From contig NZ_CP095376.1 of NCBI RefSeq assembly GCF_023008405.1, forward strand, positions 5,994,501 through 6,058,500: 64,000 nucleotides of DNA, in the 5' to 3' direction. Origin of the DNA: Amycolatopsis sp. FBCC-B4732. Lineage in GTDB: Bacteria > Actinomycetota > Actinomycetes > Mycobacteriales > Pseudonocardiaceae. The notes beneath the pieces were generated by a model that was given only the letters and a program-made list of their open reading frames with translations, made no database searches and had not been told where the DNA came from. The first letter of the stretch is position 1; each line of letters opens with the position of its first letter. Of this stretch, positions 42,111 through 51,369 are shown piece after piece. A program made the translations under genes and the position numbers.

Positions 42111-45100
42111 TCGGCACCCGGCCCGCGTTCCCATCGAGGCGTCCTGAGGTGCTCAGGCCTCGGATCCTCGATCTCACCTTCGACGGGCTCGGGCCGGTAC
42201 CACGGCCCCCGGTCCATGCTGATCTCCGCGCCGTCGATGACCCCCTTCAAGGTGTGCTCCATTTCGCCCGGGTACTTCTCGACCTCCGGATGCAGGTGGG
42301 TCGGGAAGTTCCGATCGGCGGGCACATCCTCTTCGCGGATCCTCAGCACGATCCCCCCTTCCGGACTTTCGTCCTCGGCCGCCTCCCGCGCCATGTCCTC
42401 ATAATCGTGCGTCCAGGACGTGTAGTCGCTGTTCGTGTGCTTGTCGGAGGCCACGTGCTCTTCCAACGTCTTGTTTCCGCCACGCGGCACGGCACGGCCC
42501 TGCAACGCGTCGAGATACCTGTAGTGATACACCGGGACGCCCCGGTACAGGTAGCCGTCACCGTCCGGGCAGGTCGTCCCGCACGGCTGGTCTTCGGCCG
42601 CCGCCTCCGCCCCGGCCACGACACCGAGTTCCGACGCGACCGGATCGGCCGCGTCCTGGACCACCGGCTTGCTCGGGTCGAGGACCGACTTCTTGGCCTG
42701 CTCGTAGACGTCGTTCCCGTCCTGGACGTCGTCCGTCGACGACGCCACCACCATCGCCGGCACGCTGGCCGAGGAGGACACGACCCCGCCCGCGATCGAC
42801 GGGGCCAGTGCCGCGCCCGGGATCGGGTCGGCGACCGTCCTCGCCTTGAGCTGCGCCTGGGCGCGGGCGCGGATGCCGGGCGGCGGAGGCGGCGGCATCG
42901 GCGGCCGGTGGACGATCGGGCCGCGGTGGCCGGCGTGGCCGCCTCGGCCGCCGGAGGTACCGGACTTGATCGAACCGAGCGGGTACGCGCGGTACGAGTG
43001 GTTCCACGAGCGGTCACTCGTCATGTCGGCGTAGTAGCCGTACCTCGGCGGTGCCGCCTCGTAACCGCCGCCGCTCGGGCGGTCGTCGAACGCCTCCTCC
43101 ATGTCGTCGGAGTTGATCCAGATGTAGAGGAAGACGCCGGCGGTCGCGACCGCGCCGACCACCCAGCCCGGGGGCCCGAACGGGGCGCCCGCGCAGATGG
43201 CGGCCGCCAGGCCGCAATGGCCGTCCGGGTCGACGCCGCCCAGGGGATCCCCGCCGTTGTAGCCGTACCGGTTCGCCCCGGCCGAGGGCATCGACGGCAG
43301 CCGGACGTCGTCGCGCCGGGAGAACGCGGCGTTCGACGGCGAGTACCAGCGGGCCCCCATGTCGACCGAGCCGGAGGCCGGGTCCGCGTAGTCCGACTGG
43401 AAGCCCAGCGCGGACGTGGCACCGCTCGACCCGGTCTTCGTGCCGAACGGGTCGTACGACGCCGACCCGGACAGGGCGCCGGTCGCCGGGTCGAGACCGC
43501 CGATCACGTCGGAGTGCCGGTCGGTCAGCGCCAGCTGGGCCGCACCGCCGCCCGGACGCTGCGCGAGCAGACCGCCTGACACGCCCCGCGCGAACGTCGA
43601 CGCGCCGTCCGAGGTCAGGTCGAGGCTGGTGCCGTCGTACCCGAACGTCTGGCCGTCGCGGGTCGACGTGCGGTCCAAGCCGTCGTAGCCGTAGCTGACG
43701 CCGCCTTGGCCGACCAGACGGTCGAAGGCGTCGAAGCTCGACTGCACGGTGCCGGCCGGCCCGGTCCGTGACTCGAGCGTTCCGCGCGGGCTCCAGGCGA
43801 ACGTGTCGGCCCCGTCGGTCAGCTGCCGGTTCCGCTCGTCGAACGTCGCGGTCCGGCCGCCGGCGCTCGTCCGGTTGCCGGCCGCGTCCCACTCGTAAGC
43901 GACGGTGCCGGCACCGCTCGTCCACGACGTCAGCCGCCCGGCCTGGTCGTAGCCGTACGTGTTGTCGCCCGCCCCGGCGACGCCGGTCGTCTTCTTGCCG
44001 GTCAGCCGGTCGTCGAGGTCGTAGCTGTAGGCGAGCGAAGCGAGGGACGCACCATCCGATCCCTTGACGGCGTCCGTGGCGAGCCGGCCGAAGTCGTCGT
44101 AGGTGTAGGTGCGCCCGCGGCCCTGGCCGTAGCCGACGCTCGCGACCTTGCCGGCGTCGTCGTACCCGATCGTCTGGGTGACGCCGGTCAACCCGTCGCG
44201 CTGGCTCGTCAACCTGCCCTGGGTGTAGCCGAAGGTCGCCGTCCCGGAGCCGTCGGTGCGCTGGGTCAGCCGCCCGTCCGCGTCGTAGGCGTAGGCCGAC
44301 GTCCCGGACACCGGCCCCGTGCTGGTGAGCAGATCACCGCGGTCGTCGTAGGTGAACGTCTTGTCACCGTTCGGCGAGTTCACCGCGAGCAAGCGGCCCG
44401 CCAGGTCGAACCGCTGGGTGCGGTCGGCCGTCGGCACAGCCGCCCCGGCCCCGGTCTCGTGCGTCGCGCGGCCCAGCGCGTCGAACGTCCGCTGGCGGGT
44501 GACACCACCCGGGGCGCTCAGCGCGGTCGGCCGGCCCGCGAGGTCGTACGCCGTCGTCCGCGTGCGGTCGGCGGCGGCCGGCTGCGCCTGGGTCGCCGGC
44601 TCGATCACCGATTCGGGCAGCCCCAGCGTGTTGTACGTCGTGGTGGTGACGTTGCCCCGGCCATCGGTCACCCGGGTGCGGTTGCCGATCGCGTCGTAGC
44701 CGAAGGAAGTCGTGATCGTCGCCGTGGCGGACACGGGTTCCTGCTGCTGGGTGAGCAACCCGCGGTTGTCGTAGCCGAACCGCGTGGTGCGGCCCATGGC
44801 GTCGGTCACGGACACTTGGTGCCCGTCGGCGTCGTAGGCGACCGAACTCTTGCGAAGGATGCGTTCGTCCGGCGAAAGGCTGTAGAAGCCGGTGGGCCGG
44901 CCGGCGGGGTCGTAGGCTAGGTAGCCGGTGCGGCCGTGGCCGTCGGACTGCCGGACCCGGCGCCCCGCGTTGTCGTACCCGGCCTGGCTGATGATCCCGG
45001 CGGGATCGGTGGTGGTGATCCGCCGGCCGAGCACGTCGTAGCTGTACTTCGTCACGTCACCGGCCGCCGACGTGCGACTGAGAACGTTGCCCGCGTCGTC

Positions 45101-48100
45101 GTACCGCAGCTTGGTGGTGTTCGCGGCCGGCGTCGGCCGCCGTTCCAGCTGCGTCGCGGTCACCAGGCGGCCCAGATCGTCGTAGGTGCCCTGGATCCGC
45201 GAGCCCGTCGGGTCGGTCACCGAACTGAGCTCGCCCGCGGTGGTGTAGCCGTACTGCCACACCCCACCCGGCCGGTCCCCCGCGTCCGGATCGGGGTCGA
45301 CGCGCTCGGCCAGCCGGTTGAGCTGGTCGTAGCGGTAGCGGGTGACCCCGCCGAGCGGGTCCGTCTCGGCGATGACGTTGCCCAGTGCGTCGTACTGGCG
45401 CTGCGTGACCGGACGTGCCGAGGTGGCGGCGCCCGGTGCTCGGTAGTCGGCGGTGGCCACCCGGGTCGCCCGGCCGTCGCGGTCGTAGGCCGTGGTGCGG
45501 ACGTTGCCGTTTTGGTCGCGCTCGTCCGTCGGCTCACCGAACGCGTCGTAGCCGGTGGCCGCCTGCGGCCGGACCGTCTTCGCCGGCGCGCCGCCGCTCT
45601 CCACCGGTGCGGCGGGCAGGGTGACGGTGGTCGCGCGCCCCAGCTTGTCGTAGCCCAGTTCGGTGGTGAAGTCGGCCGGGTTCGCCCCTGGCGCGTTGCC
45701 ACGCGGCGCGGTCACCGCCTTGACGAGGCCGCTTTCGGTGTAGGCGTAGGTGGTGGTGAGCTTCTCCGACGTGCTCTTGGTGATCGACTGGCTGGTCTGC
45801 CGCCCCGCGACGTCGTAGCCGTACTCGATGGTCTGGCGCGTCCCCAGGTCGAGCCGGGTGCTGTTCGAGCTCTGTCCACTTCGGACCAACTTGACGACGT
45901 CGCCGCCGGGGCCGTACGTCCACTCCTGCCGGTTCGCCAGGCCGGCGGGGTCGGCCGTCTCCGCCGTGCCGCGACCCGCCGCGTCGTACTCGTACGCCGT
46001 CACCCGGCCACCCGGCTCGACGGTCTTGACCACCTCGCCCGCCGCGTCGTAGGTGAACTCCTGGAGGACCACGTCGCGTTTCGGCGCGGCCGGGTTGAAC
46101 GGGTCGCGCACGTCGTGGGCGACGACCTTCCGGACCTTGCCGTCGCCGAAGTACTGGTACCGGGTGGTCCGGCCCATCGAGTCGGTCTCCCGGACCCGCC
46201 GGCCCGCGAGGTCGTAGGCGTAGGAGGCGAGGACCAGCGTCGGGTAGGCCGAACTGTCGCCGCCGTCGCTGTCGCCGCCACCGGAGCCGGGGTCGACCGG
46301 CTGACCGTGCCACGCCCGCAGGCGGACCTCGGCGACCATGTTGCGCGCGGTGTAGCCGAACTCGTACTTGGTACCGGCGGCGTCGACCCGCCAGATCTCG
46401 TTGCCGAACACGTCGAAGCCGTGCGACGTCGTGGCGCCTTCGGGATCGGTCTCCCGGCTCGGGCGGCCGAGGTCGTCGTAATCGGTGGTGGTCACCCGGC
46501 TCGGGTCACCGCCGGTCAGGTCCTTCTCCTCGGTGCGGACGACGTTCCCGTCCGCGTCGTACCCGGTCAGCACCTGCGCGGTGTGGGTCACGCCGGTGAT
46601 CGCGTTCGCCACGCCCGCGGACGTCACCGCCGTGCGGCGGGAAAGGTTGTCGTAGGCGTACGTCGTCGTCACCCCGGCCGGATCCGAAGCGCTGCTTCGC
46701 GTTTCCGCCTTCTTCCGGCCGAAGACGTCGTACGTGTACGCCGTTACCAAACCGGCCGGATCCACGACCTTCGCCAGGTCGCCGTTCCTGTAGTACGAGT
46801 ACGCCGTGACGCCGTTGCGCGGGTCGGTCGTCTGCAGCAGCAGGCCCGCCGGGACGTTGCCGCCGCCCACCGCCGCTTCCGTGCCGTTCGCGTACTGGTG
46901 GCGGGTCACGCCGCCGTCCGGGGTGGTCTCGGTGGCCAGGAGGCCCCGGACGCCCAGGTCCGTGTACGTGTACGTCGTCGCGTACGCCGGGTCGTCCGCG
47001 TTCGCCGAACGGGGGTCGCGGGTGGACAGGAGCTTGTCGTTGCGCGGGTCCGTCACGTCGGCCGCGTTGAGGTAGTACGTCGAGTACGACGTCTGGCAGT
47101 CGCCCGGGGCCACGCGGCACGTCTTGCGCGCGATCACGTTGCCGCGCTCGTCGTTGGTCAGGACGACGGTGTTGCCGAGCTCGTCGCCGATCGTGGTCTG
47201 GAAGCCCTTGTCGTCGTAGTCGTAGGTGCGGACGCCCTGGCCGTTGACCGGGCCGCCGACCCACGTGCCGTCGCCGCCGACCGGGCCGCCGCAGTACGAC
47301 GGGTCGGTCGGGTCCTGGGGTGCCGACGGATCACAGGTCGGGTTCTCCGGTGGCAGCGGGTTGCCGTCTCCGTCGCGGCGGTCCTCCGGGCGGATGCCCT
47401 GGCCCAGCGGGGCGATGTAGCGCAGGATGCGGCCGCGCACCGGGTCGTAGTCGTAGAAGTGCGGGCGGTTCCCGGGGTCGGTGACCTGCGTCGTGCGCAC
47501 GAGGTTGCTCTCGGTGCCGGTGACGACAGGACGGCCGAGGCGCCAGTGGCCGCCGTTGCGGTCGACGACCTCGGCGAGGCGGTCGGCCGTGGTGTCGTAG
47601 CTCAGCTGCGCGGCGACGCGGCCGCTCGGCAGCGTGATCTTCGTGAGCGAGCTGGCCGCCGCACGCGCCTGGTAGTGCGCGGCCGCGGTCGTCGGGCCGA
47701 CGGCGTACTCGTAGAACGCCGCTTCGGCGATCTGGCCGGAGAAGAACCGGCGCGCGTCCGTGCCCCAGGCCGGCCACGCCGACGGCGGGACCGTGTACGC
47801 GGCGCCGATCTGGTTGTAGACGACGTCGTCGTGCGCGATCTCGCCCTGCGCGGTGCCGACCGCCTTGCCGTCGAGGTAGAGCGTCTGGGTCGCGAGCGCG
47901 CCGGAGAGCACCACGTGGTGCCAGGCGTTGTCGTTGACCGCCGCCGCCGACGTGATCGGGGCCGCGCCGCCGTTCCAGAACTGGCCGCGCAGCTTGCCGT
48001 CCGTGCCGACGTACAGCACCGGCACCGCGCCGGTGGGCGTGCCGCTGATCGGTGCCTTCTGGTAGCCGAAGAGCGGGCCGCCGGTCGCGGTCTTGAACCA

Positions 48101-51100
48101 CATTTCGATCGCCAGGTCACGGTTCTTGCGCACCGTGCCGTCCGGCAGCGTCACCACCGACGAGGTGCCGTTGAACGTCGCCGCGGTCCCGGTGCCGGTC
48201 AGCGGCCCCGGCTGACCGAGGGTGACGTCCTTGTAGGTCCCGGCGTCCTTGCCGAGCTTGAGCCCGTTCTCGCTGGCCGCCGTGGTCCCGGACGTCTCGC
48301 CGAAGCGCCAGAACGACGACGGGCGGGCGTCGACGACGGAGCTGCGGTAGTGCGAACCCGCGGTGTAGTCGTAGCCGGTGCACCCGTTGTCGGGGTCGCA
48401 CACCTTCGTCAGCCGGTCGCCGTCGTAGGTGTAGGTCCAGGTGAGCTGCTTGCCGTCGATCGGGTCGGTGCTCACCGACGTGACGTGGTTGCCGGTCCAC
48501 TTGAAGTACAGGATCCGGTCGCTGGTCAGGCTGATCGCCCGGCTGAGGTGCTCCGGCGTGCCGTAGTCCAGCTGGACGTGGTGCCCGGCCTGGTCGTAGC
48601 TCTCGATGAGCCGGCCGTCGGGGCGGAAGCGGTAGAGCGTGGCCGCCTTGTCGGTCAGCACCCAGCCGCCACCCGCGGCTTCCGGTTCGATCCGGAAGTT
48701 CGCCTGCCGGCCGGGCGGCGGCGCGAACGTGCCGTCGCTGTTGCGGCCGAACCGGACCTGCTGGCCGTCCGGGTAGGTCACGACGACGTTGCCCGAACCG
48801 TCGTTGTCGGGCAGGACGCGCATGTCGTAGCGCGTCGCCCAGCCGGCGCCGAAGGCGAGGTCGGTGCGCGGGTCGAGGCTGTTGTAGGTGCGGGCGACGG
48901 TCAGTTCCGGCCCGGTCACCTGCAGCGCCGCGTCCACCGCGCTCGAGAAGTAGTTCCCGGTCTGCGGGTCGAAGTCGCGCTGCGCGCCGCTGTAGGGCGC
49001 GTTCGCCAGGTGCGACGTGATCTCCGGCTGCGGGACCGCCGTCAGGAGGTGGCTCGGCGTGAGCTTTTCGCTCTCCGAATTCCCGTCGTAGGCGAACACG
49101 CGCCACTGGTAGTCCTTGCTCCAGCGCAGCGCGCCGACCGGCACGGTCCAGGTCCGCTTGGTCACGTAGCCGGAGTCCACACAGGACACCCCGGTCAGCG
49201 TGCCGTCCGGCTTGGCGACGTACTTTTCGCAGACTTCGAAGCGGTACTTGAGGGTCGAGGACACCGGGGCGTCGACGTCGACCGCGTCGGCCCAGAGCTG
49301 CGGGGTGAGCGTGGGCGCCGAGAAGCCGTTCGGCGGGTACTGCGCCTTGACGATCGGCGGGACGTCGAACACGGTCATCGACAGGCGCGTCGGCGGGATC
49401 TGCTCGTCGGTGAACCAGGCCCCGCCGCGGCGCAGCATGCTGAAGTCGAACAGGTACTGGCCGGGCTCGATGGCCTTGATCGTCGCGTCGAGCGTCACCG
49501 AAGCACCGCGCGGCACGTCGTTCGGCAGGGACGCGGCTTCGACCGCACCGACCGGGGCGCCGGCGGCGGTGAAAGCGCGGTAGCCGAGCGCGAAGTCCGC
49601 GGCGGTCCAGGTGTCGGCGCCGCGGTTGGTGACGGTGATCTTGACCTTGCCGGCCTGCGTGCGGGTCACCGGCGGCTGGGGAACGCCGCGGTCGACGCGG
49701 TATTCGGCGTCGTAGGCGGTGTGCGTGACGAACAGGCGCGGCGGGTTCGCCGTCCGGTTGCCGGTGAACTTCTTCCAGCCGTAGGGATCGGTTTCCGAAG
49801 CGCGGACCGCGAGGCCGTAGTTGGCCTGCGCACCGGTCACCCAGCGCTGCACGAGGTCGCGGCCGCCGGTGCCGAGCGGGATCAGCTCGGTCGCCGACGG
49901 GCAGCTCGAAGCGTGCTGCTGGAGGCCGATGTACCCGTGGGCGAAGGATTCCTGGGCGAGCGCGGGACCGAAGGCGGGCCCGGGGAACCCGGACGCGGTG
50001 GTCCACGGCGCGGTGACGCCGTGCACGGTGACCGGACGCGGCTGGCAGGACCATGACCAGGTGCTCTTCAGCGTGAGCTGGGCACCGAGGATCTTGTGGT
50101 TGCGCAGCCGGCTTTCCACGCCGCTGAAGGACAGGTAGCTCGCGGCCTTGACGGACCCGGTCGTGCCGATCCGGAGCTCCGTCGAGCCGTCGAGCCGGGA
50201 ACCGCCCTGGAACACGGCGCCGCCGTCGGACGCGGTGGTTTCGACGCTGGGGTCGACCTCCACCGGATAGACGCGCGCGGAGTCCTTGAGCCAGTTCGGG
50301 TCCAGCTTGACACGGAGCACGAACGCGCCGGCGTTTTCCAGCAGTTCGTAGGTCACGCCTTCGGACCGGGCGGGGTCGCCGGTCGCGGGATCACGCCGGG
50401 AGTCGGTCATGAACCCGGCGGGGATCCGGGCGCGCTCGCGCCCGGCCGGGTCGGTGAGCGAGATCCGACCGTCCACAAGGGACGGCCGGAGCCCCTTCAG
50501 CCGCAACGGGAAGTCCCACGTCGCCGCGGCCTCCGGCGAGTTCAGGACGAGCGTTTCCTTGACACCACCGGGCACCACGTCGAGCCGGAGGTCGGCACCG
50601 GCCCGCACGCCCGGGTAGACGATGCGGCTGCCGGAGACGGCACCGGCCGACGGCACGGCACCGCCCACGCCGTAACCGAATTCGTGGTCGCCGTCCAGGG
50701 ACACCCGGACGAGGTCGTTCCCGGCGGCCTTGGCGGCGAAGGTGATCCGCTCGGCGTCGGCCGCGTTGGACCAGCCGGTGCCCGCGGGCACGATCGCCGT
50801 GTCGATCGGCTGGAAGCTGCCGTCCGGCGCGCGGAAGTTGATCGGCTCCTCGCCGAACTCCGTGGTGAGGGTGCCGTCGGTGTTGGCGTAGGTCCTGTCC
50901 GTGGCGGTGCGCCGGTCCGGCAGCTCCCGGCTGGTCTTCTCGTCGAACCCGGTCACGTGCGCGGGCGCGCTCCCGACCTGCACGGCGTTCGCGGTGACCT
51001 TCGCTTCACCGGCGGCCACCGCGGGGTACTTCGACTGCAGCGACTTCGGCCCGGCGGTGTTGGCCGCCCCGGCCGGGTCGTCCCCCTGCTCCCCCGCCGT

Positions 51101-51268
51101 CCCCGGCAGTTGCTTCGGGGCGAGCGCCATGGCCTGCTGCAGCAGGTTGGCGCCGGCGTCCGGCCCGGGCGGGATCGACGGCCCGACGATTCCCGCCGTC
51201 AGCGCGACGACGAGGACCAGCAACCCGGCCCGGCTGGCGTGCCCGGTCTTGCGTCGTGGAGAAAACAT
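42107..51268 (-). CDS. Secreted RHS/YD-repeat polymorphic toxin with ADP-ribosyltransferase-like tip
   Basis: 3,053 residues. Approximate domains: Sec signal (1-35); DNRLRE-like beta domain (340-510); CARDB-like beta sandwich (525-640); RHS N-terminal DUF6531-type region (755-960, GPELTVARTYNSLDP); an inserted LamG domain (984-1205, LAIEMWFKTATGGPLFGYQK); about 40 YD repeats; RHS core end (to about 2,683, RYGYNGGDPLGGVDPDGH); a hydrophobic segment (2,700-2,720); a Pro-rich linker; and a tip (2,908-3,053). The tip has LYRGVP, SDYTSWTHD and YPGEMEHTLKG, in the R - STS - ExE order of ADP-ribosyltransferases. The YD shell should encapsulate and release the tip. ATG 51268 is preferred to 51286 because it follows GGGCGGG-like purines. 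No PAAR or type VI genes: Sec export is implied. Confidence 0.9.
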   Translation of the reverse strand: MFSPRRKTGHASRAGLLVLVVALTAGIVGPSIPPGPDAGANLLQQAMALAPKQLPGTAGEQGDDPAGAANTAGPKSLQSKYPAVAAGEAKVTANAVQVGSAPAHVTGFDEKTSRELPDRRTATDRTYANTDGTLTTEFGEEPINFRAPDGSFQPIDTAIVPAGTGWSNAADAERITFAAKAAGNDLVRVSLDGDHEFGYGVGGAVPSAGAVSGSRIVYPGVRAGADLRLDVVPGGVKETLVLNSPEAAATWDFPLRLKGLRPSLVDGRISLTDPAGRERARIPAGFMTDSRRDPATGDPARSEGVTYELLENAGAFVLRVKLDPNWLKDSARVYPVEVDPSVETTASDGGAVFQGGSRLDGSTELRIGTTGSVKAASYLSFSGVESRLRNHKILGAQLTLKSTWSWSCQPRPVTVHGVTAPWTTASGFPGPAFGPALAQESFAHGYIGLQQHASSCPSATELIPLGTGGRDLVQRWVTGAQANYGLAVRASETDPYGWKKFTGNRTANPPRLFVTHTAYDAEYRVDRGVPQPPVTRTQAGKVKITVTNRGADTWTAADFALGYRAFTAAGAPVGAVEAASLPNDVPRGASVTLDATIKAIEPGQYLFDFSMLRRGGAWFTDEQIPPTRLSMTVFDVPPIVKAQYPPNGFSAPTLTPQLWADAVDVDAPVSSTLKYRFEVCEKYVAKPDGTLTGVSCVDSGYVTKRTWTVPVGALRWSKDYQWRVFAYDGNSESEKLTPSHLLTAVPQPEITSHLANAPYSGAQRDFDPQTGNYFSSAVDAALQVTGPELTVARTYNSLDPRTDLAFGAGWATRYDMRVLPDNDGSGNVVVTYPDGQQVRFGRNSDGTFAPPPGRQANFRIEPEAAGGGWVLTDKAATLYRFRPDGRLIESYDQAGHHVQLDYGTPEHLSRAISLTSDRILYFKWTGNHVTSVSTDPIDGKQLTWTYTYDGDRLTKVCDPDNGCTGYDYTAGSHYRSSVVDARPSSFWRFGETSGTTAASENGLKLGKDAGTYKDVTLGQPGPLTGTGTAATFNGTSSVVTLPDGTVRKNRDLAIEMWFKTATGGPLFGYQKAPISGTPTGAVPVLYVGTDGKLRGQFWNGGAAPITSAAAVNDNAWHHVVLSGALATQTLYLDGKAVGTAQGEIAHDDVVYNQIGAAYTVPPSAWPAWGTDARRFFSGQIAEAAFYEYAVGPTTAAAHYQARAAASSLTKITLPSGRVAAQLSYDTTADRLAEVVDRNGGHWRLGRPVVTGTESNLVRTTQVTDPGNRPHFYDYDPVRGRILRYIAPLGQGIRPEDRRDGDGNPLPPENPTCDPSAPQDPTDPSYCGGPVGGDGTWVGGPVNGQGVRTYDYDDKGFQTTIGDELGNTVVLTNDERGNVIARKTCRVAPGDCQTSYSTYYLNAADVTDPRNDKLLSTRDPRSANADDPAYATTYTYTDLGVRGLLATETTPDGGVTRHQYANGTEAAVGGGNVPAGLLLQTTDPRNGVTAYSYYRNGDLAKVVDPAGLVTAYTYDVFGRKKAETRSSASDPAGVTTTYAYDNLSRRTAVTSAGVANAITGVTHTAQVLTGYDADGNVVRTEEKDLTGGDPSRVTTTDYDDLGRPSRETDPEGATTSHGFDVFGNEIWRVDAAGTKYEFGYTARNMVAEVRLRAWHGQPVDPGSGGGDSDGGDSSAYPTLVLASYAYDLAGRRVRETDSMGRTTRYQYFGDGKVRKVVAHDVRDPFNPAAPKRDVVLQEFTYDAAGEVVKTVEPGGRVTAYEYDAAGRGTAETADPAGLANRQEWTYGPGGDVVKLVRSGQSSNSTRLDLGTRQTIEYGYDVAGRQTSQSITKSTSEKLTTTYAYTESGLVKAVTAPRGNAPGANPADFTTELGYDKLGRATTVTLPAAPVESGGAPAKTVRPQAATGYDAFGEPTDERDQNGNVRTTAYDRDGRATRVATADYRAPGAATSARPVTQRQYDALGNVIAETDPLGGVTRYRYDQLNRLAERVDPDPDAGDRPGGVWQYGYTTAGELSSVTDPTGSRIQGTYDDLGRLVTATQLERRPTPAANTTKLRYDDAGNVLSRTSAAGDVTKYSYDVLGRRITTTDPAGIISQAGYDNAGRRVRQSDGHGRTGYLAYDPAGRPTGFYSLSPDERILRKSSVAYDADGHQVSVTDAMGRTTRFGYDNRGLLTQQQEPVSATATITTSFGYDAIGNRTRVTDGRGNVTTTTYNTLGLPESVIEPATQAQPAAADRTRTTAYDLAGRPTALSAPGGVTRQRTFDALGRATHETGAGAAVPTADRTQRFDLAGRLLAVNSPNGDKTFTYDDRGDLLTSTGPVSGTSAYAYDADGRLTQRTDGSGTATFGYTQGRLTSQRDGLTGVTQTIGYDDAGKVASVGYGQGRGRTYTYDDFGRLATDAVKGSDGASLASLAYSYDLDDRLTGKKTTGVAGAGDNTYGYDQAGRLTSWTSGAGTVAYEWDAAGNRTSAGGRTATFDERNRQLTDGADTFAWSPRGTLESRTGPAGTVQSSFDAFDRLVGQGGVSYGYDGLDRTSTRDGQTFGYDGTSLDLTSDGASTFARGVSGGLLAQRPGGGAAQLALTDRHSDVIGGLDPATGALSGSASYDPFGTKTGSSGATSALGFQSDYADPASGSVDMGARWYSPSNAAFSRRDDVRLPSMPSAGANRYGYNGGDPLGGVDPDGHCGLAAAICAGAPFGPPGWVVGAVATAGVFLYIWINSDDMEEAFDDRPSGGGYEAAPPRYGYYADMTSDRSWNHSYRAYPLGSIKSGTSGGRGGHAGHRGPIVHRPPMPPPPPPGIRARAQAQLKARTVADPIPGAALAPSIAGGVVSSSASVPAMVVASSTDDVQDGNDVYEQAKKSVLDPSKPVVQDAADPVASELGVVAGAEAAAEDQPCGTTCPDGDGYLYRGVPVYHYRYLDALQGRAVPRGGNKTLEEHVASDKHTNSDYTSWTHDYEDMAREAAEDESPEGGIVLRIREEDVPADRNFPTHLHPEVEKYPGEMEHTLKGVIDGAEISMDRGPWYRPEPVEGEIEDPRPEHLRTPRWERGPGAE

Positions 51269-51311
51269 GGGGAATCCCGCCCTCATCGGTCGAACGGCTG
51301 CACGGCAAGGG

Positions 51312-51357
51312 GACGGCCGGGCGGGCCTCGAACCACGTCGAGGCCCGCCCGCCCGTC
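51312..51357 (-). terminator. Strong hairpin between tachylectin and RHS genes
   Basis: 20-base arms (51312-51331 and 51338-51357) pair with one mismatch and a 6-base loop, starting 12 bases after the lectin stop and 44-63 bases before the RHS start. No T-run follows, so it may be a partial terminator that lowers RHS expression relative to the lectin. Confidence 0.65.
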
Positions 51358-51369
51358 AGGCGAACTGCG

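Noticed and set aside
44936..50056. A 1,706-codon open frame on the plus strand opposite the RHS gene
   Set aside because: It is an antisense shadow: the minus frame has clear YD repeats, LamG and signal peptide, while the plus frame is Arg/Val-rich with no domain.
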